DNA of 64,000 nucleotides from Psychroserpens sp. (GCA_017643165.1 JAEPNY010000002.1:438979-502978); one strand, 5' to 3'; numbered from the stretch's first letter, positions 28,169 to 38,418 are shown. Program-made: numbers and translations. Notes: a model not told the origin generated them from the letters alone.

Positions 28169-28336
28169 AGGCAATACCGTTATTGGTTTAATTAAAAGTA
28201 ATCTTAAAGGCTAAGATTTTAATGTATATGGTTTATTGTTTTCAACAAAAATATTAACACTTAAAATTTAAGTTCAGATAGAGTAATTTAAATTGCTTTT
28301 AATCAATTGAATAAATAAGAATAATAGAATGAAATA

Positions 28337-29518
28337 TTAAGCTTTAATTGAATCTAAAATTCTGAGAATTATATCACATCCAGCAATAATTTCATCGTTT
28401 GAAACGGTAAGTGGAGGCGTAATTCGTATGGCTCTTGGTTCAAAAAGCAACCAAAAAAGTATCAGACCAGCATCTTGACATTGCAATATGACTTCGTTTG
28501 TAATTTCTGCCGAAGGTGTCATTGCAGCCAACATAAGTCCGCGTCCTCGTATTTCTTCAATTAGAGGATGCCGTAGTCTTTCGCGTATGATGTTTTCCTT
28601 TTCTAAGGCTTGTTCAATAAGATTTGATTCGGTGATTTCTTTTAAAGTAGCCAGAGCGGAAGCCGCTATTACTGGGTGACCACCGAAAGTAGTGATATGA
28701 CCTAATTTCGGATTATCATATAATGTATCCATATACTGAGCTGATGACGTAAACGCCCCAATTGGCATACCACCTCCAAGACCTTTGCCTGTTACTAATA
28801 TATCAGGAACACAGTTGAAATGTTCAAATCCAAAAAGTTTACCTGTTCGTCCAAATCCTGGTTGAATTTCATCTAGGATCAATAAGGCGCCAACCTGTTC
28901 GCATCTAGCTTTTACTTTTGATAGATAATTGTCGGTTGGTTCAATAAAACCAGCACCACCTTGTATCGATTCGAGTACAACGGCTGCAGTCTTTTCAGTA
29001 ATCTTACTTAAATCACCTAAAGCATTAAATTGTACAAATCTTACATCAGGCATTAAGGGTCTAAACGGTCGTTTTCGTTCTTCAAACCCCATGATACTCA
29101 ACGCTCCTATTGTATTACCATGATAGGCATGTTTAGCAGCTATAATTTCGCTTCTTCCTGTTACGCGTCGCGCTAATTTTATGGCGCCATCTATAGCTTC
29201 TGTACCAGAATTGGTTAAGTATGTCTTTTCTAAAGGTTCAGGTAAAACACTTGCCAATAGTTTGGTTAATTCTACAGCAGATTCCTGGATATATTCACCA
29301 TATACCATAACATGTAAATACTTATCGAGCTGATCTTTAATAGCCTTTACAACCTTAGGATGTTGGTGTCCTAGGCTACATGCTGATACACCAGCTACAA
29401 AGTCGAGGTAAGATTTACCATCTGTATCATAGATGTAAGATCCATTAGCATGTGAGATTGACATTGCTAGAGGATGTGGTGTAGTTTGCGCCTGATATTT
29501 GAAGAAATCAGATTTCAT
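28337..29518 (-). CDS. Class III PLP aminotransferase (acetylornithine/ornithine type)
   Basis: 393 residues from ATG at 29518. The upstream in-frame TTG that would add one residue lies in the previous gene. The PLP lysine is Lys245 in VTGKGLGGG, and the phosphate-binding LTNSGTEAIDGAIKLAR and the DEIQPGFGRTGK block are typical of ArgD/GabT-like enzymes. The substrate cannot be decided, because no arginine genes are nearby. The start overlaps the stop of the OstA-like gene by one base (TGATG), so the two are co-translated, a pairing seen widely in flavobacteria. Confidence 0.88.
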   Translation of the reverse strand: MKSDFFKYQAQTTPHPLAMSISHANGSYIYDTDGKSYLDFVAGVSACSLGHQHPKVVKAIKDQLDKYLHVMVYGEYIQESAVELTKLLASVLPEPLEKTYLTNSGTEAIDGAIKLARRVTGRSEIIAAKHAYHGNTIGALSIMGFEERKRPFRPLMPDVRFVQFNALGDLSKITEKTAAVVLESIQGGAGFIEPTDNYLSKVKARCEQVGALLILDEIQPGFGRTGKLFGFEHFNCVPDILVTGKGLGGGMPIGAFTSSAQYMDTLYDNPKLGHITTFGGHPVIAASALATLKEITESNLIEQALEKENIIRERLRHPLIEEIRGRGLMLAAMTPSAEITNEVILQCQDAGLILFWLLFEPRAIRITPPLTVSNDEIIAGCDIILRILDSIKA

Positions 29519-31341
29519 CAATTACCTTTTTTTTCCTTTTTATTGACTAAAGGTTGATTTAATGTTTTGGGCAAAATAACGGGGTTTTTTTTGTCTTTCG
29601 GAATCTTTTTTGGAATATTTCGTCCGGCTTTACTCTCCTTAGTTTTAGTATTAGATTCAATTTTTTCGATCTTTTGCAGTAAGGCTTCATCAAAAAACTC
29701 TTCTTCAGGTACAAACGGATCTAATCCTTTAATCGTAGGTAAATCTAGTGGTGGATCATCAGAAAAGAGATCCTCAACACTCTTTGGTTGCTCATCTCCA
29801 CGCCAGTCAAAGCCCCTAAATTGCCGCGCCGTTTTTGGAAACATGGATTCAGGATAGATATCACCATCTACCTGATTGATTAGCGTAACTATTTTATATG
29901 GTCCGTCAAACTGCATATTAATACTACCAGACTTTGATTTGTTAATACCTATTAGCGTATCCTTGTCATCTCTGGTGTAAAAAATAATTTCAGCATTCTT
30001 GATAATGTCAACGTTATATAGTTCATTATCCTTGAATAAACCAATAAGTTTCTGTCCTTTTATTTGATTATAACCATCTCCTATACTATCCTTGCTTATC
30101 AGGAACGCATTATCAAATACTTTTAAAGAATCAAGTTCTTCTGTTTCAACATTTGAAATGAGATGAATAGAATCTCCAGTCATTTGATTTCCTTCATTCC
30201 ATAATACAGGTCGTCGTGCTGTTGAGAATTCATCACCTTTAAAAAAGCGCTTTAAATTGATCAGTTGTGTAAGACCGGTTTTGTGATCCGCATGAATTGA
30301 ATCGGCTTTTCCGCTCATATCGCTTTTATACATCTTCGCATTGTAAAAAGCCCGGGTGATTCGATGTTCAGGTTTACCTGTTACCATTAAAGTATCAGCA
30401 TGTATATAAACGGAATCCTGTTCTTGAACTGTAATTGCTAAGGCTCTATTAGTTATAAACACTGAGTCTTTAGCACGATGTACTTCTGCATAATGGCCTT
30501 TTATAATACTATTATTTAAAGTATCAGTAACCTTAATATTATTTGATGCCGAAGCAAAACTTCGATTTCGGTCAAAGTATAAACTGTCACCTTCGACGAT
30601 TCTGTTATCATACTCAATCCTTGAATTTTTTATAAAATAACCGAGATCGTTCTTGGTATCATAATATCCGCGTTCACAATATACTTTACTGGAGTCGCCT
30701 ACAATAGTAGAAGGTCCATACATGTACGCTTCACTTGTATCTGGATAATAATCTAACTGGTTAGTATTTAACGTATAATCAGGATTTACAAGTACGACCT
30801 CTTTCAGAAATCGATATTTACTCAAATTAATGTCATATCTACCAACTCTACTTGTGATCGTTCCAGAGGAGTCTCGTACGACTTTACCATAGCTTTGATA
30901 AAATGCTTGTTGGCTAGCTCGGTTAAAGTATAAAGTATCTGTAGTTAACCTCGATTGAGGTTCTGTTAGAACAACATCTCCTGCCGCAAAAGCAAGTTGG
31001 GTAATTCCGCTATACTCCGCATAGTTTGATGTCAGATTTATGGTGTCACCTTGTACCATTCTAACATTATTATAGGCCTCTATAAAATCTTCGTCCTGAT
31101 AATAAAGTGCTTGATCACACCACATTTCAGCACCTTCATGTATGATGTGTATTTGGCCTTGATCACTTCGAATAAATTTGGTAATATTTTCGCCACTAAG
31201 AGAATCTTTGACCGTAAAACCAGAGTATTCTATAAAGATTCGTTTCTGTTCTTGAGAATAGGATAGGAGGGTTGTAAAGCAACATCCCAATAGTATAATA
31301 TATCTGATAGCTTTGATCAAATTCAATCGGTTTTCATCCAA
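29518..31341 (-). CDS. OstA-like protein (LptA/LptD N-domain type)
   Basis: 607 residues. The hydrophobic signal is followed by a long beta-jellyroll of LptA/OstA type, with repeats such as NLTSNYAEYSG, LTTDTLYFNR and NLSKYRFLKEVVLV, ending in a lysine- and proline-rich tail. LptA bridges lipopolysaccharide across the periplasm, and the Bacteroidota OstA-like protein is thought to do the same. No ATG is in frame near the start. TTG codons at 31341, 31326 and 31320 are all possible, so the exact N-terminus is uncertain. It precedes the aminotransferase in one transcription unit. Confidence 0.87.
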   Translation of the reverse strand: MDENRLNLIKAIRYIILLGCCFTTLLSYSQEQKRIFIEYSGFTVKDSLSGENITKFIRSDQGQIHIIHEGAEMWCDQALYYQDEDFIEAYNNVRMVQGDTINLTSNYAEYSGITQLAFAAGDVVLTEPQSRLTTDTLYFNRASQQAFYQSYGKVVRDSSGTITSRVGRYDINLSKYRFLKEVVLVNPDYTLNTNQLDYYPDTSEAYMYGPSTIVGDSSKVYCERGYYDTKNDLGYFIKNSRIEYDNRIVEGDSLYFDRNRSFASASNNIKVTDTLNNSIIKGHYAEVHRAKDSVFITNRALAITVQEQDSVYIHADTLMVTGKPEHRITRAFYNAKMYKSDMSGKADSIHADHKTGLTQLINLKRFFKGDEFSTARRPVLWNEGNQMTGDSIHLISNVETEELDSLKVFDNAFLISKDSIGDGYNQIKGQKLIGLFKDNELYNVDIIKNAEIIFYTRDDKDTLIGINKSKSGSINMQFDGPYKIVTLINQVDGDIYPESMFPKTARQFRGFDWRGDEQPKSVEDLFSDDPPLDLPTIKGLDPFVPEEEFFDEALLQKIEKIESNTKTKESKAGRNIPKKIPKDKKNPVILPKTLNQPLVNKKEKKGN

Positions 31342-31398
31342 AAATAACTAATATCCCTTGGGAATGTTATGCCTTAACAGATTTTTAATAATAGCACC

Positions 31399-32673
31399 TT
31401 AGGATCTATTGATAGTTTGCGTTCTATCAGGACCTACGGAAACAATTGTAATTGGAATCTCTAATTCTTTTTCCAAAAAGTCGATATAGTCATTAAGTTC
31501 CTTTGGAAATTCAGACGTATCACGCATTTTCGTTAAGTCGTCCTTCCATCCTTTGAATTCGGTATAGATTGGTGTCACGTTTTCAGCTTCGATATTGTAA
31601 GGTAAGTGTGTGATTGTTTCACCTTTATATTCGTAAGCCGTACATACATTTAACGTTTCAAACCCGGATAATACATCACCTTTCATCATACTCAATTGCG
31701 TCACACCATTAACTTGGCAAGCATATTTTAGTGCTACTAGATCTAACCATCCGCATCGTCTTGGTCGTCCAGTAACAGCGCCAAATTCATGTCCGATACG
31801 TGCCATTTCTGCTCCAGTTTCATCGAATAATTCTGTTGGGAATGGGCCAGAACCAACACGCGTTGTATAGGCCTTAAATATACCGAAGACCTCACCAATT
31901 TTATTTGGAGCTACGCCTAAACCAGTGCAAGCACCAGAAGCTGTTGTATTTGAAGAGGTTACAAAGGGATAGGTCCCAAAATCTATATCTAATAAAGAAC
32001 CCTGAGCGCCTTCCGCCAAAATTGGTTTCTCATTTTTTAGAGCCTGATTCAAATATTCTTCGCTATCTATAAACTGCAATTCTTTTAATCGATCAACTGC
32101 TGCAAAGAATTCGGCTTCCATTTCTTTGAGATCGTATTGAATATCTACATTATAGAATCCGATCATAGCTTCGTGCTTATTCGCTAGCGCACGGTATTTT
32201 TCTTTCCAATTATCTAGTTCTAGATCTCCTACACGAATTCCATTACGACCTGTTTTATCCATGTACGTTGGTCCAATTCCTTTTAAAGTAGAACCTATCT
32301 TAGCTTTTCCTTTTGCGGTTTCAGACGCAGCATCAAGCAAACGATGTGTTGGTAGAATAACATGAGCTTTGCGAGAAATGATAAGCTTCGATTTGTAATC
32401 GATATCAAATTTGTCTAAACCATCTAACTCTTGAACAAATACTACAGGATCGATAACAACACCATTTCCAATGACGTTAATTGAATCCTTGTGGAAAATT
32501 CCAGATGGAATTGTTCTTAAAACATGCTTTATGCCATCAAATTCTAATGTGTGACCTGCATTTGGTCCACCTTGAAAGCGCGCAATAATATTGTATTTGG
32601 AAGTGAGTACATCAACAATTTTTCCTTTGCCCTCGTCACCCCATTGTAATCCTAGTAGTAAATCTACTGCCAT
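31399..32673 (-). CDS. purA: Adenylosuccinate synthetase
   Basis: 424 residues, standard length for PurA (EC 6.3.4.4), which converts IMP, aspartate and GTP to adenylosuccinate. The GTP-binding and catalytic GDEGKGK is at 12-18, GGPNAGHT follows, and the SSNTTASGACTGLGV, TRVGSGPFPTE and GRPRRCGWLD motifs are all intact. It follows fur by nine bases, an arrangement common in Bacteroidota, so a single transcript with fur and relA is likely. Confidence 0.97.
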   Translation of the reverse strand: MAVDLLLGLQWGDEGKGKIVDVLTSKYNIIARFQGGPNAGHTLEFDGIKHVLRTIPSGIFHKDSINVIGNGVVIDPVVFVQELDGLDKFDIDYKSKLIISRKAHVILPTHRLLDAASETAKGKAKIGSTLKGIGPTYMDKTGRNGIRVGDLELDNWKEKYRALANKHEAMIGFYNVDIQYDLKEMEAEFFAAVDRLKELQFIDSEEYLNQALKNEKPILAEGAQGSLLDIDFGTYPFVTSSNTTASGACTGLGVAPNKIGEVFGIFKAYTTRVGSGPFPTELFDETGAEMARIGHEFGAVTGRPRRCGWLDLVALKYACQVNGVTQLSMMKGDVLSGFETLNVCTAYEYKGETITHLPYNIEAENVTPIYTEFKGWKDDLTKMRDTSEFPKELNDYIDFLEKELEIPITIVSVGPDRTQTINRS

Positions 32674-32682
32674 TGTAAAAAA

Positions 32683-33138
32683 TTAGTTAGTTGGTTTGTT
32701 TTTTGTTCCGTAAAAATAAAGTGAATGATTGGCGATCGAAATATCAAAGACTTCTTCGATCGTCTTTTTAATGGATTGTATTCGCGGATCGCAGAATTCG
32801 ATTACCTCTCCAGTATCTGTTAGAATTACATGATCGTGTTGTTTATCAAAATAAGACTTTTCATAGTGCGCTTGATTTTGACCAAACTGATGCTTACGTA
32901 CTAAACCACATTCCATTAAGATTTCGATGGTATTGTAAAGGGTTGCTCTACTGACACGATAGTTCTTGTTTTTCATTTTGATGTATAACGACTCGATATC
33001 AAAATGCTCTTCACTATCATAAATCTCTTGTAGTATAGCGTAGCGTTCCGGAGTTTTTCTGTGACCTTTTTCTTCAAGAAACTGTGTAAATACATTCTTT
33101 ACAATTTCCTGTTGACTCTGTTCCATTTTTTTATCCAT
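32683..33138 (-). CDS. fur: Fur-family metal-responsive repressor
   Basis: 151 residues. The N-terminal winged helix ([13 protein letters not shown], then [15 protein letters not shown]) and C-terminal dimer domain ([20 protein letters not shown]) are standard. The structural zinc CxxC pair is missing: the usual C-x-x-C site reads VILTDTG. The regulatory histidine/glutamate set (His33-type, HDH and Glu, and the C-terminal His) looks intact, so metal sensing should persist. Its target genes are unknown. The promoter is a good TAnnTTTG box with a very short leader. Confidence 0.87.
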   Translation of the reverse strand: MDKKMEQSQQEIVKNVFTQFLEEKGHRKTPERYAILQEIYDSEEHFDIESLYIKMKNKNYRVSRATLYNTIEILMECGLVRKHQFGQNQAHYEKSYFDKQHDHVILTDTGEVIEFCDPRIQSIKKTIEEVFDISIANHSLYFYGTKNKPTN

Positions 33139-33148
33139 AACTAAGGTG

Positions 33149-33156
33149 CAAATTTA
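33149..33156 (-). promoter_or_regulatory. -7 box of the fur promoter
   Basis: Minus-strand TAAATTTG is an exact TAnnTTTG match ending about 10 bp before the fur ATG, so the 5' leader is only a few bases. Confidence 0.5.
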
Positions 33157-33164
33157 CACAATTT

Positions 33165-35369
33165 TTAAATTCGAGACACCTTATGAATACCATTAATTTT
33201 TTTAAGGTTTTGAATGAGTTTATTCTGCATGTTGATGTTGGTTACAACCACATTAATTTTACCACTGAAGACGCCATCATCAGATTCAAAACTGATACTC
33301 TTCATATTCACGTGCATATTTGATGATATGACTTTGGTGATATTATTTACCAAGCCAAGATTATCAATACCTGATAGCTGAATCTGTGCTGCGAATTCTT
33401 GCTGCGAGGAGTCGATCCACTTTGCCTGCATAATTCGATATGCATAATTGGACTGTAAGCTTAGCGCATTAGGACAGTTCTTTTTATGCACTTTTATGCC
33501 ATCATTTATCGTCAAGAAACCGAACACTGGATCACCAGGAATTGGGTTACAGCATTCAGATAATTTGTAATCTAATTTCTGCTCTTCTTTACCAAAAACA
33601 AGCTGATCATATTTAGATGTTATTTCATCTTTATCTATATCAGGAGAAACCGTCGGTTTACGAATTCTACTCTTAATGTAGGTCATAAACATATTACTTC
33701 TAGACGACGCGTAGTCTTTCAGCATTTTGTTGTCTATGGTACCAATTCCAACTCTGTAGAATAGATCAAGACTGGTTTTAAGTTTGAAATGGTTCACCAT
33801 TTCATTCACAGACTTCTCATCTAATGAGATTTTGAGTTGTTTTAATTTTCGTCTGAGAATCTCTTTACCTTCTTCTGCAACTTCCTTCTTTTCTGCTTTT
33901 AATGACGATTTAATCTTGCTGCGTGCTCTGGCAGTCGTCGCATAATCTAACCAGTTTCTATTTGGTTTAACATTGTCTGATGTCAATATTTCGACCTGAT
34001 CACCACTTTGTAATTCATGACTTAGTGGTACTAATTTACCATTTACTTTGGCGCCACGAGTGCGCATACCAACTTCGGTATGTACACTAAAAGCGAAATC
34101 TAGTGGTGTAGCTCCTTTAGGCAAGGACTTTAAGTCGCCTTTAGGTGAGAATACGAAGATTTCTTTAGAGTAGAGATTCAATTTGAATTGTTCTACAAAA
34201 TCTACGGCATTGGTTTCATTACTTTCAAGAGCCTCTTGAAGCTTGTCAATCCACGTGTCTAAAGCATCTTCGGAGTTCCCTTGTTTATATTTATAGTGTG
34301 CGGCATATCCTTTTTCTGCGATTTCATTCATGCGATCACTTCGAATTTGAACCTCAACCCATCTATTCTTTGGACCCATTACTGTGATGTGTAAGGCTTC
34401 ATAACCTGTAGACTTAGGTGATGAGATCCAATCTCTTAAACGTGTAGGATTGGGTGTGAAATTATCGGTGACAATAGAATAGATTTTCCAAGCTAGGAAC
34501 TTCTCATTTTTGAAATCAGACTTGTAAATAATTCGTATCGCAAACTTATCGTAGACTTCTTCGAATTCTACGCCTTGCTTGATGATCTTTTTACGAATGG
34601 AGTAGATGGATTTTGGACGCCCTTTGATCTCATAGTTCAGACCTTCTTTATCTAAAGAAGCCTTAACCTGTTTCGCAAAGGCTTTGATATATTTATCTTG
34701 TTCCTCTTTGCTTTCTTCCATCTTTTCGGCAATATCATTATATACCTCTGGTTCGGTGTATTTAAGTCCGAGATCTTCTAGTTCGGTTTTGATATTATAA
34801 AGGCCGATACGATGGGCTAAAGGTGCATAAATGTATAAGGTTTCAGACGCGATCTTCTCTTGTTTGTCGCGTCGCATCGAATCCATGGTTTGCATATTGT
34901 GAAGACGATCTGCAATCTTAATGATGATTACTCTTACATCGTCGTTTAGCGTAAGCAGCATTTTTCTGAAATTCTCCGCTTGTGTAGATACGTCTGCATC
35001 TTTGCTTAAAGAGGAAATTTTAGTTAAGCCATCGACAATTCTAGCAACGGTTTCACCAAACAAGCGTTCGATATCATCTTTTGTGTAATCTTCGTTGTCT
35101 TCTACAACATCATGAAGTAGGGCAGCAGCAATACACGTGGCGTCCAGTCCAATTTCGCTGGCTACAATTTTTGCGACAGCTATTGGATGGAAGATATAGG
35201 CTTCTCCCGATTTACGACGCTGATCTTTATGCGCATCGAGCGCAACTTCAAAGGCGTGTCTAATGAGCTTTTTATCCGCAGTGGAAAGCGTTTGATAACT
35301 AACTTTTAAGAGCTCTTTATAGGCCTTTGCAATCTCAGCATTTTCTTTTTCTACATCTACTTCAGTCAT
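33165..35369 (-). CDS. Bifunctional (p)ppGpp synthetase/hydrolase RelA/SpoT
   Basis: 734 residues, a full-length Rel. The HD hydrolase domain has the ALLHDVVED motif (HD at 86-87), so degradation is expected to work. The RelA_SpoT synthetase domain, with RPKSIYSIRKKI and the catalytic STGYEALHITV region, is intact. A TGS domain (IFVFSPKGDLKSLPKGATPLDFAF), a zinc-finger/helical region with CCNPIPGDP, and an ACT domain close the protein. It is the upstream gene of a unit with fur and purA, and no promoter-like TAnnTTTG was found. Confidence 0.95.
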   Translation of the reverse strand: MTEVDVEKENAEIAKAYKELLKVSYQTLSTADKKLIRHAFEVALDAHKDQRRKSGEAYIFHPIAVAKIVASEIGLDATCIAAALLHDVVEDNEDYTKDDIERLFGETVARIVDGLTKISSLSKDADVSTQAENFRKMLLTLNDDVRVIIIKIADRLHNMQTMDSMRRDKQEKIASETLYIYAPLAHRIGLYNIKTELEDLGLKYTEPEVYNDIAEKMEESKEEQDKYIKAFAKQVKASLDKEGLNYEIKGRPKSIYSIRKKIIKQGVEFEEVYDKFAIRIIYKSDFKNEKFLAWKIYSIVTDNFTPNPTRLRDWISSPKSTGYEALHITVMGPKNRWVEVQIRSDRMNEIAEKGYAAHYKYKQGNSEDALDTWIDKLQEALESNETNAVDFVEQFKLNLYSKEIFVFSPKGDLKSLPKGATPLDFAFSVHTEVGMRTRGAKVNGKLVPLSHELQSGDQVEILTSDNVKPNRNWLDYATTARARSKIKSSLKAEKKEVAEEGKEILRRKLKQLKISLDEKSVNEMVNHFKLKTSLDLFYRVGIGTIDNKMLKDYASSRSNMFMTYIKSRIRKPTVSPDIDKDEITSKYDQLVFGKEEQKLDYKLSECCNPIPGDPVFGFLTINDGIKVHKKNCPNALSLQSNYAYRIMQAKWIDSSQQEFAAQIQLSGIDNLGLVNNITKVISSNMHVNMKSISFESDDGVFSGKINVVVTNINMQNKLIQNLKKINGIHKVSRI

Positions 35370-35434
35370 AGAACTAAAGTAACAATATCTAAGTTAATGT
35401 GCAATGAGAAATCAAAGGTTTTATTTCTAAAGTT

Positions 35435-36670
35435 TTATTGCTTTTTCAAATTCATCACACGCTCTAACAATGTAGGATGTGAGTAATGTACAAACACATA
35501 TGATTTATGCGGCGTAAGATTGCTCAAGCTAGTTTTGTTTAGTTTTTTTAGCGAGGTAATTAAAGGGTCTGCAGCGTAGGTTTGCTTGGCATAGTCATCA
35601 GCTTGGTATTCAAACTGACGTGAGATAAAATTCATCAACAAGCCAGTAACTTCTGAAATGGGCGCATATAATAATCCGAAGGCGATTAATCCAACATGAA
35701 AACTAGGTGTTTCAACTCCGATGGCGTTTGATAATATAGGATTGGAAATAAAGATCGACAAAATAAAAAATGTTAATCCTGTTAAAGCGATGGAGGCAAA
35801 CAGATTAAAAATAATATGCTTGCGCTTGTAATGACCTACCTCATGCGCTAAAACGGCAACGATTTCCTCTTCATCTAAATCATTGATAAGTGTATCGTAC
35901 AATGTCACGCGCTTTTCACTTCCAAAACCTGAAAAATAGGCATTAGCCTTGGTACTGCGTTTGGAACCGTCGATTACAAAAATCTTCTTTAAACTAAAAC
36001 CAACCGATTGCGCATATTCTGAAATTTTATCACGTAATGAACCTTCCTCCAAAGGTGTTTGTTTATTAAACATTGGCACAATAAGTCTTGAATAAAACAT
36101 ATTCATTATAATCGTGAAGCCAGTCACAATTCCCCAAGCATAAAGCCAGAACAGCTCTTGAGTTTGCTTATAAAACCATATTATAGCCCCTAAAATCAAA
36201 CCGCCCAGAATCGCCATCATTAATAAACCCTTGAGTTTATCTAATAGGAAGGTTGCTTTAGTTGTTTTATTAAATCCGAAACGTTCTTCAATCACGAAGG
36301 TCTTGTAATAACTAAACGGCGTGGTTAAGATATCACTTGCTAGCATTATGATTCCGAAGAAAATCAATCCTATGACCATCGGATTTTTACTGAACGAGCG
36401 CGCAATATTATCTACAAATTCGAAACCGTCAAAGAACAAAAATCCTAAAGTAAGTGTCACGGAGAAAAGCGAACTCCAGATACCAAATCGATAATTAGTC
36501 AATTTATAATCTTGAGAGCGTTTGTAGTCTTCTTCATCATAGACATCGTTTAATTCATCAGGTATCGGATCATTGTAGTGTTTCGCATTTAAAGCGTTCA
36601 AAACCTTATCAATAACAAAGTCAATGATAATAATTGCAATGATTAAATAATAGAGCTGTGTCGCGTTCAT
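35435..36670 (-). CDS. M48 family membrane metalloprotease (Ste24-type)
   Basis: 411 residues with about seven membrane segments. The catalytic zinc motif HEVGH is at 276-280 and the third ligand Glu is about residue 356 in FEYQADDYA. The KRSTKANAYFSG block before the active site is typical of Ste24/CAAX-prenyl-protease-like M48 members. Bacterial members of this group take part in envelope protein quality control. It lies three bases after the SpoU-type methyltransferase and is likely cotranscribed with it. Confidence 0.9.
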   Translation of the reverse strand: MNATQLYYLIIAIIIIDFVIDKVLNALNAKHYNDPIPDELNDVYDEEDYKRSQDYKLTNYRFGIWSSLFSVTLTLGFLFFDGFEFVDNIARSFSKNPMVIGLIFFGIIMLASDILTTPFSYYKTFVIEERFGFNKTTKATFLLDKLKGLLMMAILGGLILGAIIWFYKQTQELFWLYAWGIVTGFTIIMNMFYSRLIVPMFNKQTPLEEGSLRDKISEYAQSVGFSLKKIFVIDGSKRSTKANAYFSGFGSEKRVTLYDTLINDLDEEEIVAVLAHEVGHYKRKHIIFNLFASIALTGLTFFILSIFISNPILSNAIGVETPSFHVGLIAFGLLYAPISEVTGLLMNFISRQFEYQADDYAKQTYAADPLITSLKKLNKTSLSNLTPHKSYVFVHYSHPTLLERVMNLKKQ

Positions 36671-36673
36671 GAA

Positions 36674-37474
36674 TTAATTAAAGTTACGTTGTCGTTTAGC
36701 CTCAAAAATAAGAATTCCTGAAGCGACTGAGACATTCATACTGTCGATTTTCCCTTGCATAGGAATTATAATATTTTTCGTTGAGTTATTAAGCCATTCT
36801 TCAGTTAGTCCTGTTGCTTCGGTACCAACGACGATAGCGGAAGCTTGTTTAAAATCTTGCTTGTGATATGCTTCGGAAGCTTTTAATGCCGCACAGTATA
36901 TGTTTATATTCTGATCCTTCAGATAGTTTAGAATATCCTCGGTTGAACCCATAACAATATTGTTAGTAAAAACACAGCCCACACTAGATCTAATGATATT
37001 CGGATTATAAAGATCAGATTTCGGATTTGCGATGATCACAGCGTCCACGTTAGCAGCATCAGCAGTTCTTAATAAGGCACCAATATTACCAGGCTTTTCT
37101 GGAGCTTCAGCGATTAGTATCAAAGGATGATCATTACTGAAATCCAAGTTCGCTAGCTCGTGAGATTTTGACTGTGCTAAAGCAATAAGACCTTCAGTGG
37201 TGTCGCGATGCGCTAATTTTTGAAAGACCTCTTTAGATATTTCAATATACTCCACATTACCATCAACAAGATTATTTACTGAAGCTTCTGAAATTAGTTC
37301 CGGATAGAAAAGTACTTTTTCAACCTTATAATTTGCTTGGACTGCTAGTTGTAATTCACGTTGTCCTTCAATCACAAATAGTCCACTTTTTCTGCGTTCT
37401 CGAGATTTTTCCTTTAAAACAAGAATTTGTTTTACTAAAGGATTTTGAGTACTAGTAATGAGCTTTAATGACAT
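36674..37474 (-). CDS. SpoU/TrmH family RNA 2'-O-methyltransferase
   Basis: 266 residues. An N-terminal substrate-binding domain (STQNPLVKQILVLKEKSRERR, FVIEGQREL) is followed by the SPOUT knot. The knot motifs are LIAEAPEKPGNIGALLRTADAANVDAV, NIIRSSVGCVF, VVGTEATGL and IIPMQGKIDSMNVSVASGILIFEA. It belongs to the RlmB/TrmH group that methylates the ribose of rRNA or tRNA; the exact nucleotide cannot be assigned. It is the first gene of a leftward unit, divergent from a lipoprotein gene. Confidence 0.92.
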   Translation of the reverse strand: MSLKLITSTQNPLVKQILVLKEKSRERRKSGLFVIEGQRELQLAVQANYKVEKVLFYPELISEASVNNLVDGNVEYIEISKEVFQKLAHRDTTEGLIALAQSKSHELANLDFSNDHPLILIAEAPEKPGNIGALLRTADAANVDAVIIANPKSDLYNPNIIRSSVGCVFTNNIVMGSTEDILNYLKDQNINIYCAALKASEAYHKQDFKQASAIVVGTEATGLTEEWLNNSTKNIIIPMQGKIDSMNVSVASGILIFEAKRQRNFN

Positions 37475-37570
37475 TCAGTGAATTTTACTATTTAATCTGG
37501 TTCAAATTTACGGTTTTATGTAAACTATTCTAATTAACTTCGTCTAAGCTGCAAACTAAAACCAATACAA

Positions 37571-38374
37571 ATGAAATTAAAAGTCTTGATGCTTCTTATA
37601 GCCGTATCATTATTCGGTTGTAAAAAGGATAAACCCCAAGAACCAGTTACCTCAATTGATTATGCTAATGAAACTTTAGATGTTACAACGAGTACTTATC
37701 CAGAATCGATAACAAAGGTGTTCGATGCCCATGGTGGCATAGATAACTGGAACGCGTTTGGAACATTGTCGTTCACAATGCAGAAGCCAAATGGTAATGA
37801 AGTGACTACAACAGATCTTAAATCAAGGAATGAATTAATCGATACACCTACGTATACTATGGGTGCAGATCGTAATGACATGTGGGTAACAGAAAAAGAT
37901 GAAACACCGTATAAAGGAAACGCTAGATTCTATAAAGGTCTATTTATGTACTTTTATGCGATGCCGTTTATCGTTGGTGATGATGGAATTATTTATGAAG
38001 ATGTAGAGCCATTAGTGTTTGAAGAGAAGTCTTATCCAGGAATTTTAGCTTCGTATGAAGCTGGAGTAGGAGCCTCACCAGATGATCAATACATCATTTA
38101 TTATGATGATGCTACAGGACAGATGCAGTGGTTAGGATATACTGTTACCTTCGGAAAAGATAGTAAGAGTACAGATTTCCGTTTTATCAGATATAATGAC
38201 TGGCAAGAAATAAATGGATTAATACTTCCTAAAAGCATAGATTGGTATAATTACGAAGATAAACAACCAACAGAAAAACGAAACACGATTGAGTTCTTCG
38301 ACGTGAAACTTTTGAAGGATCGACCAAATCCTGAAATGTTCAAAACACCAATTGGTTCGAAGATTATAGAATAA
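37571..38374 (+). CDS. Lipoprotein, DUF6503-like
   Basis: 267 residues with a lipobox (VSLFGCKKD, Cys17). The sequence starting DAHGGIDNWNAFGTLSF and the strand-rich remainder resemble the LolA-like fold of DUF6503 proteins of Bacteroidota, where an early His-Gly-Gly segment is conserved. These are periplasmic lipoproteins of unknown function. The C-terminal part contains GLILPKSIDWYNYE, a typical LolA/LolB-like strand turn. It stands alone and ends at a strong terminator. Confidence 0.75.
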   Translation: MKLKVLMLLIAVSLFGCKKDKPQEPVTSIDYANETLDVTTSTYPESITKVFDAHGGIDNWNAFGTLSFTMQKPNGNEVTTTDLKSRNELIDTPTYTMGADRNDMWVTEKDETPYKGNARFYKGLFMYFYAMPFIVGDDGIIYEDVEPLVFEEKSYPGILASYEAGVGASPDDQYIIYYDDATGQMQWLGYTVTFGKDSKSTDFRFIRYNDWQEINGLILPKSIDWYNYEDKQPTEKRNTIEFFDVKLLKDRPNPEMFKTPIGSKIIE

Positions 38375-38404
38375 AAAAAGCCTGTCGAAATTGACAGGCT
38401 TTTT
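38375..38404. terminator. Bidirectional hairpin terminator
   Basis: 12-bp stem AAAAAGCCTGTC / GACAGGCTTTTT with a 6-nt loop, between a rightward lipoprotein gene and leftward amidohydrolase genes. Confidence 0.9.
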
Positions 38405-38418
38405 ATTTTATGACTGGA

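Noticed and set aside
28175..28336. Riboswitch or leader ahead of the TPR gene
   Set aside because: The AT-rich 160-bp gap shows no conserved aptamer elements or hairpins.
28337..29518. Class III aminotransferase as the missing KdnA for amino-Kdo synthesis
   Set aside because: KdnA belongs to a different PLP aminotransferase family (DegT-like), and this gene is paired with the OstA-like gene instead, 8 kb from kdsB.
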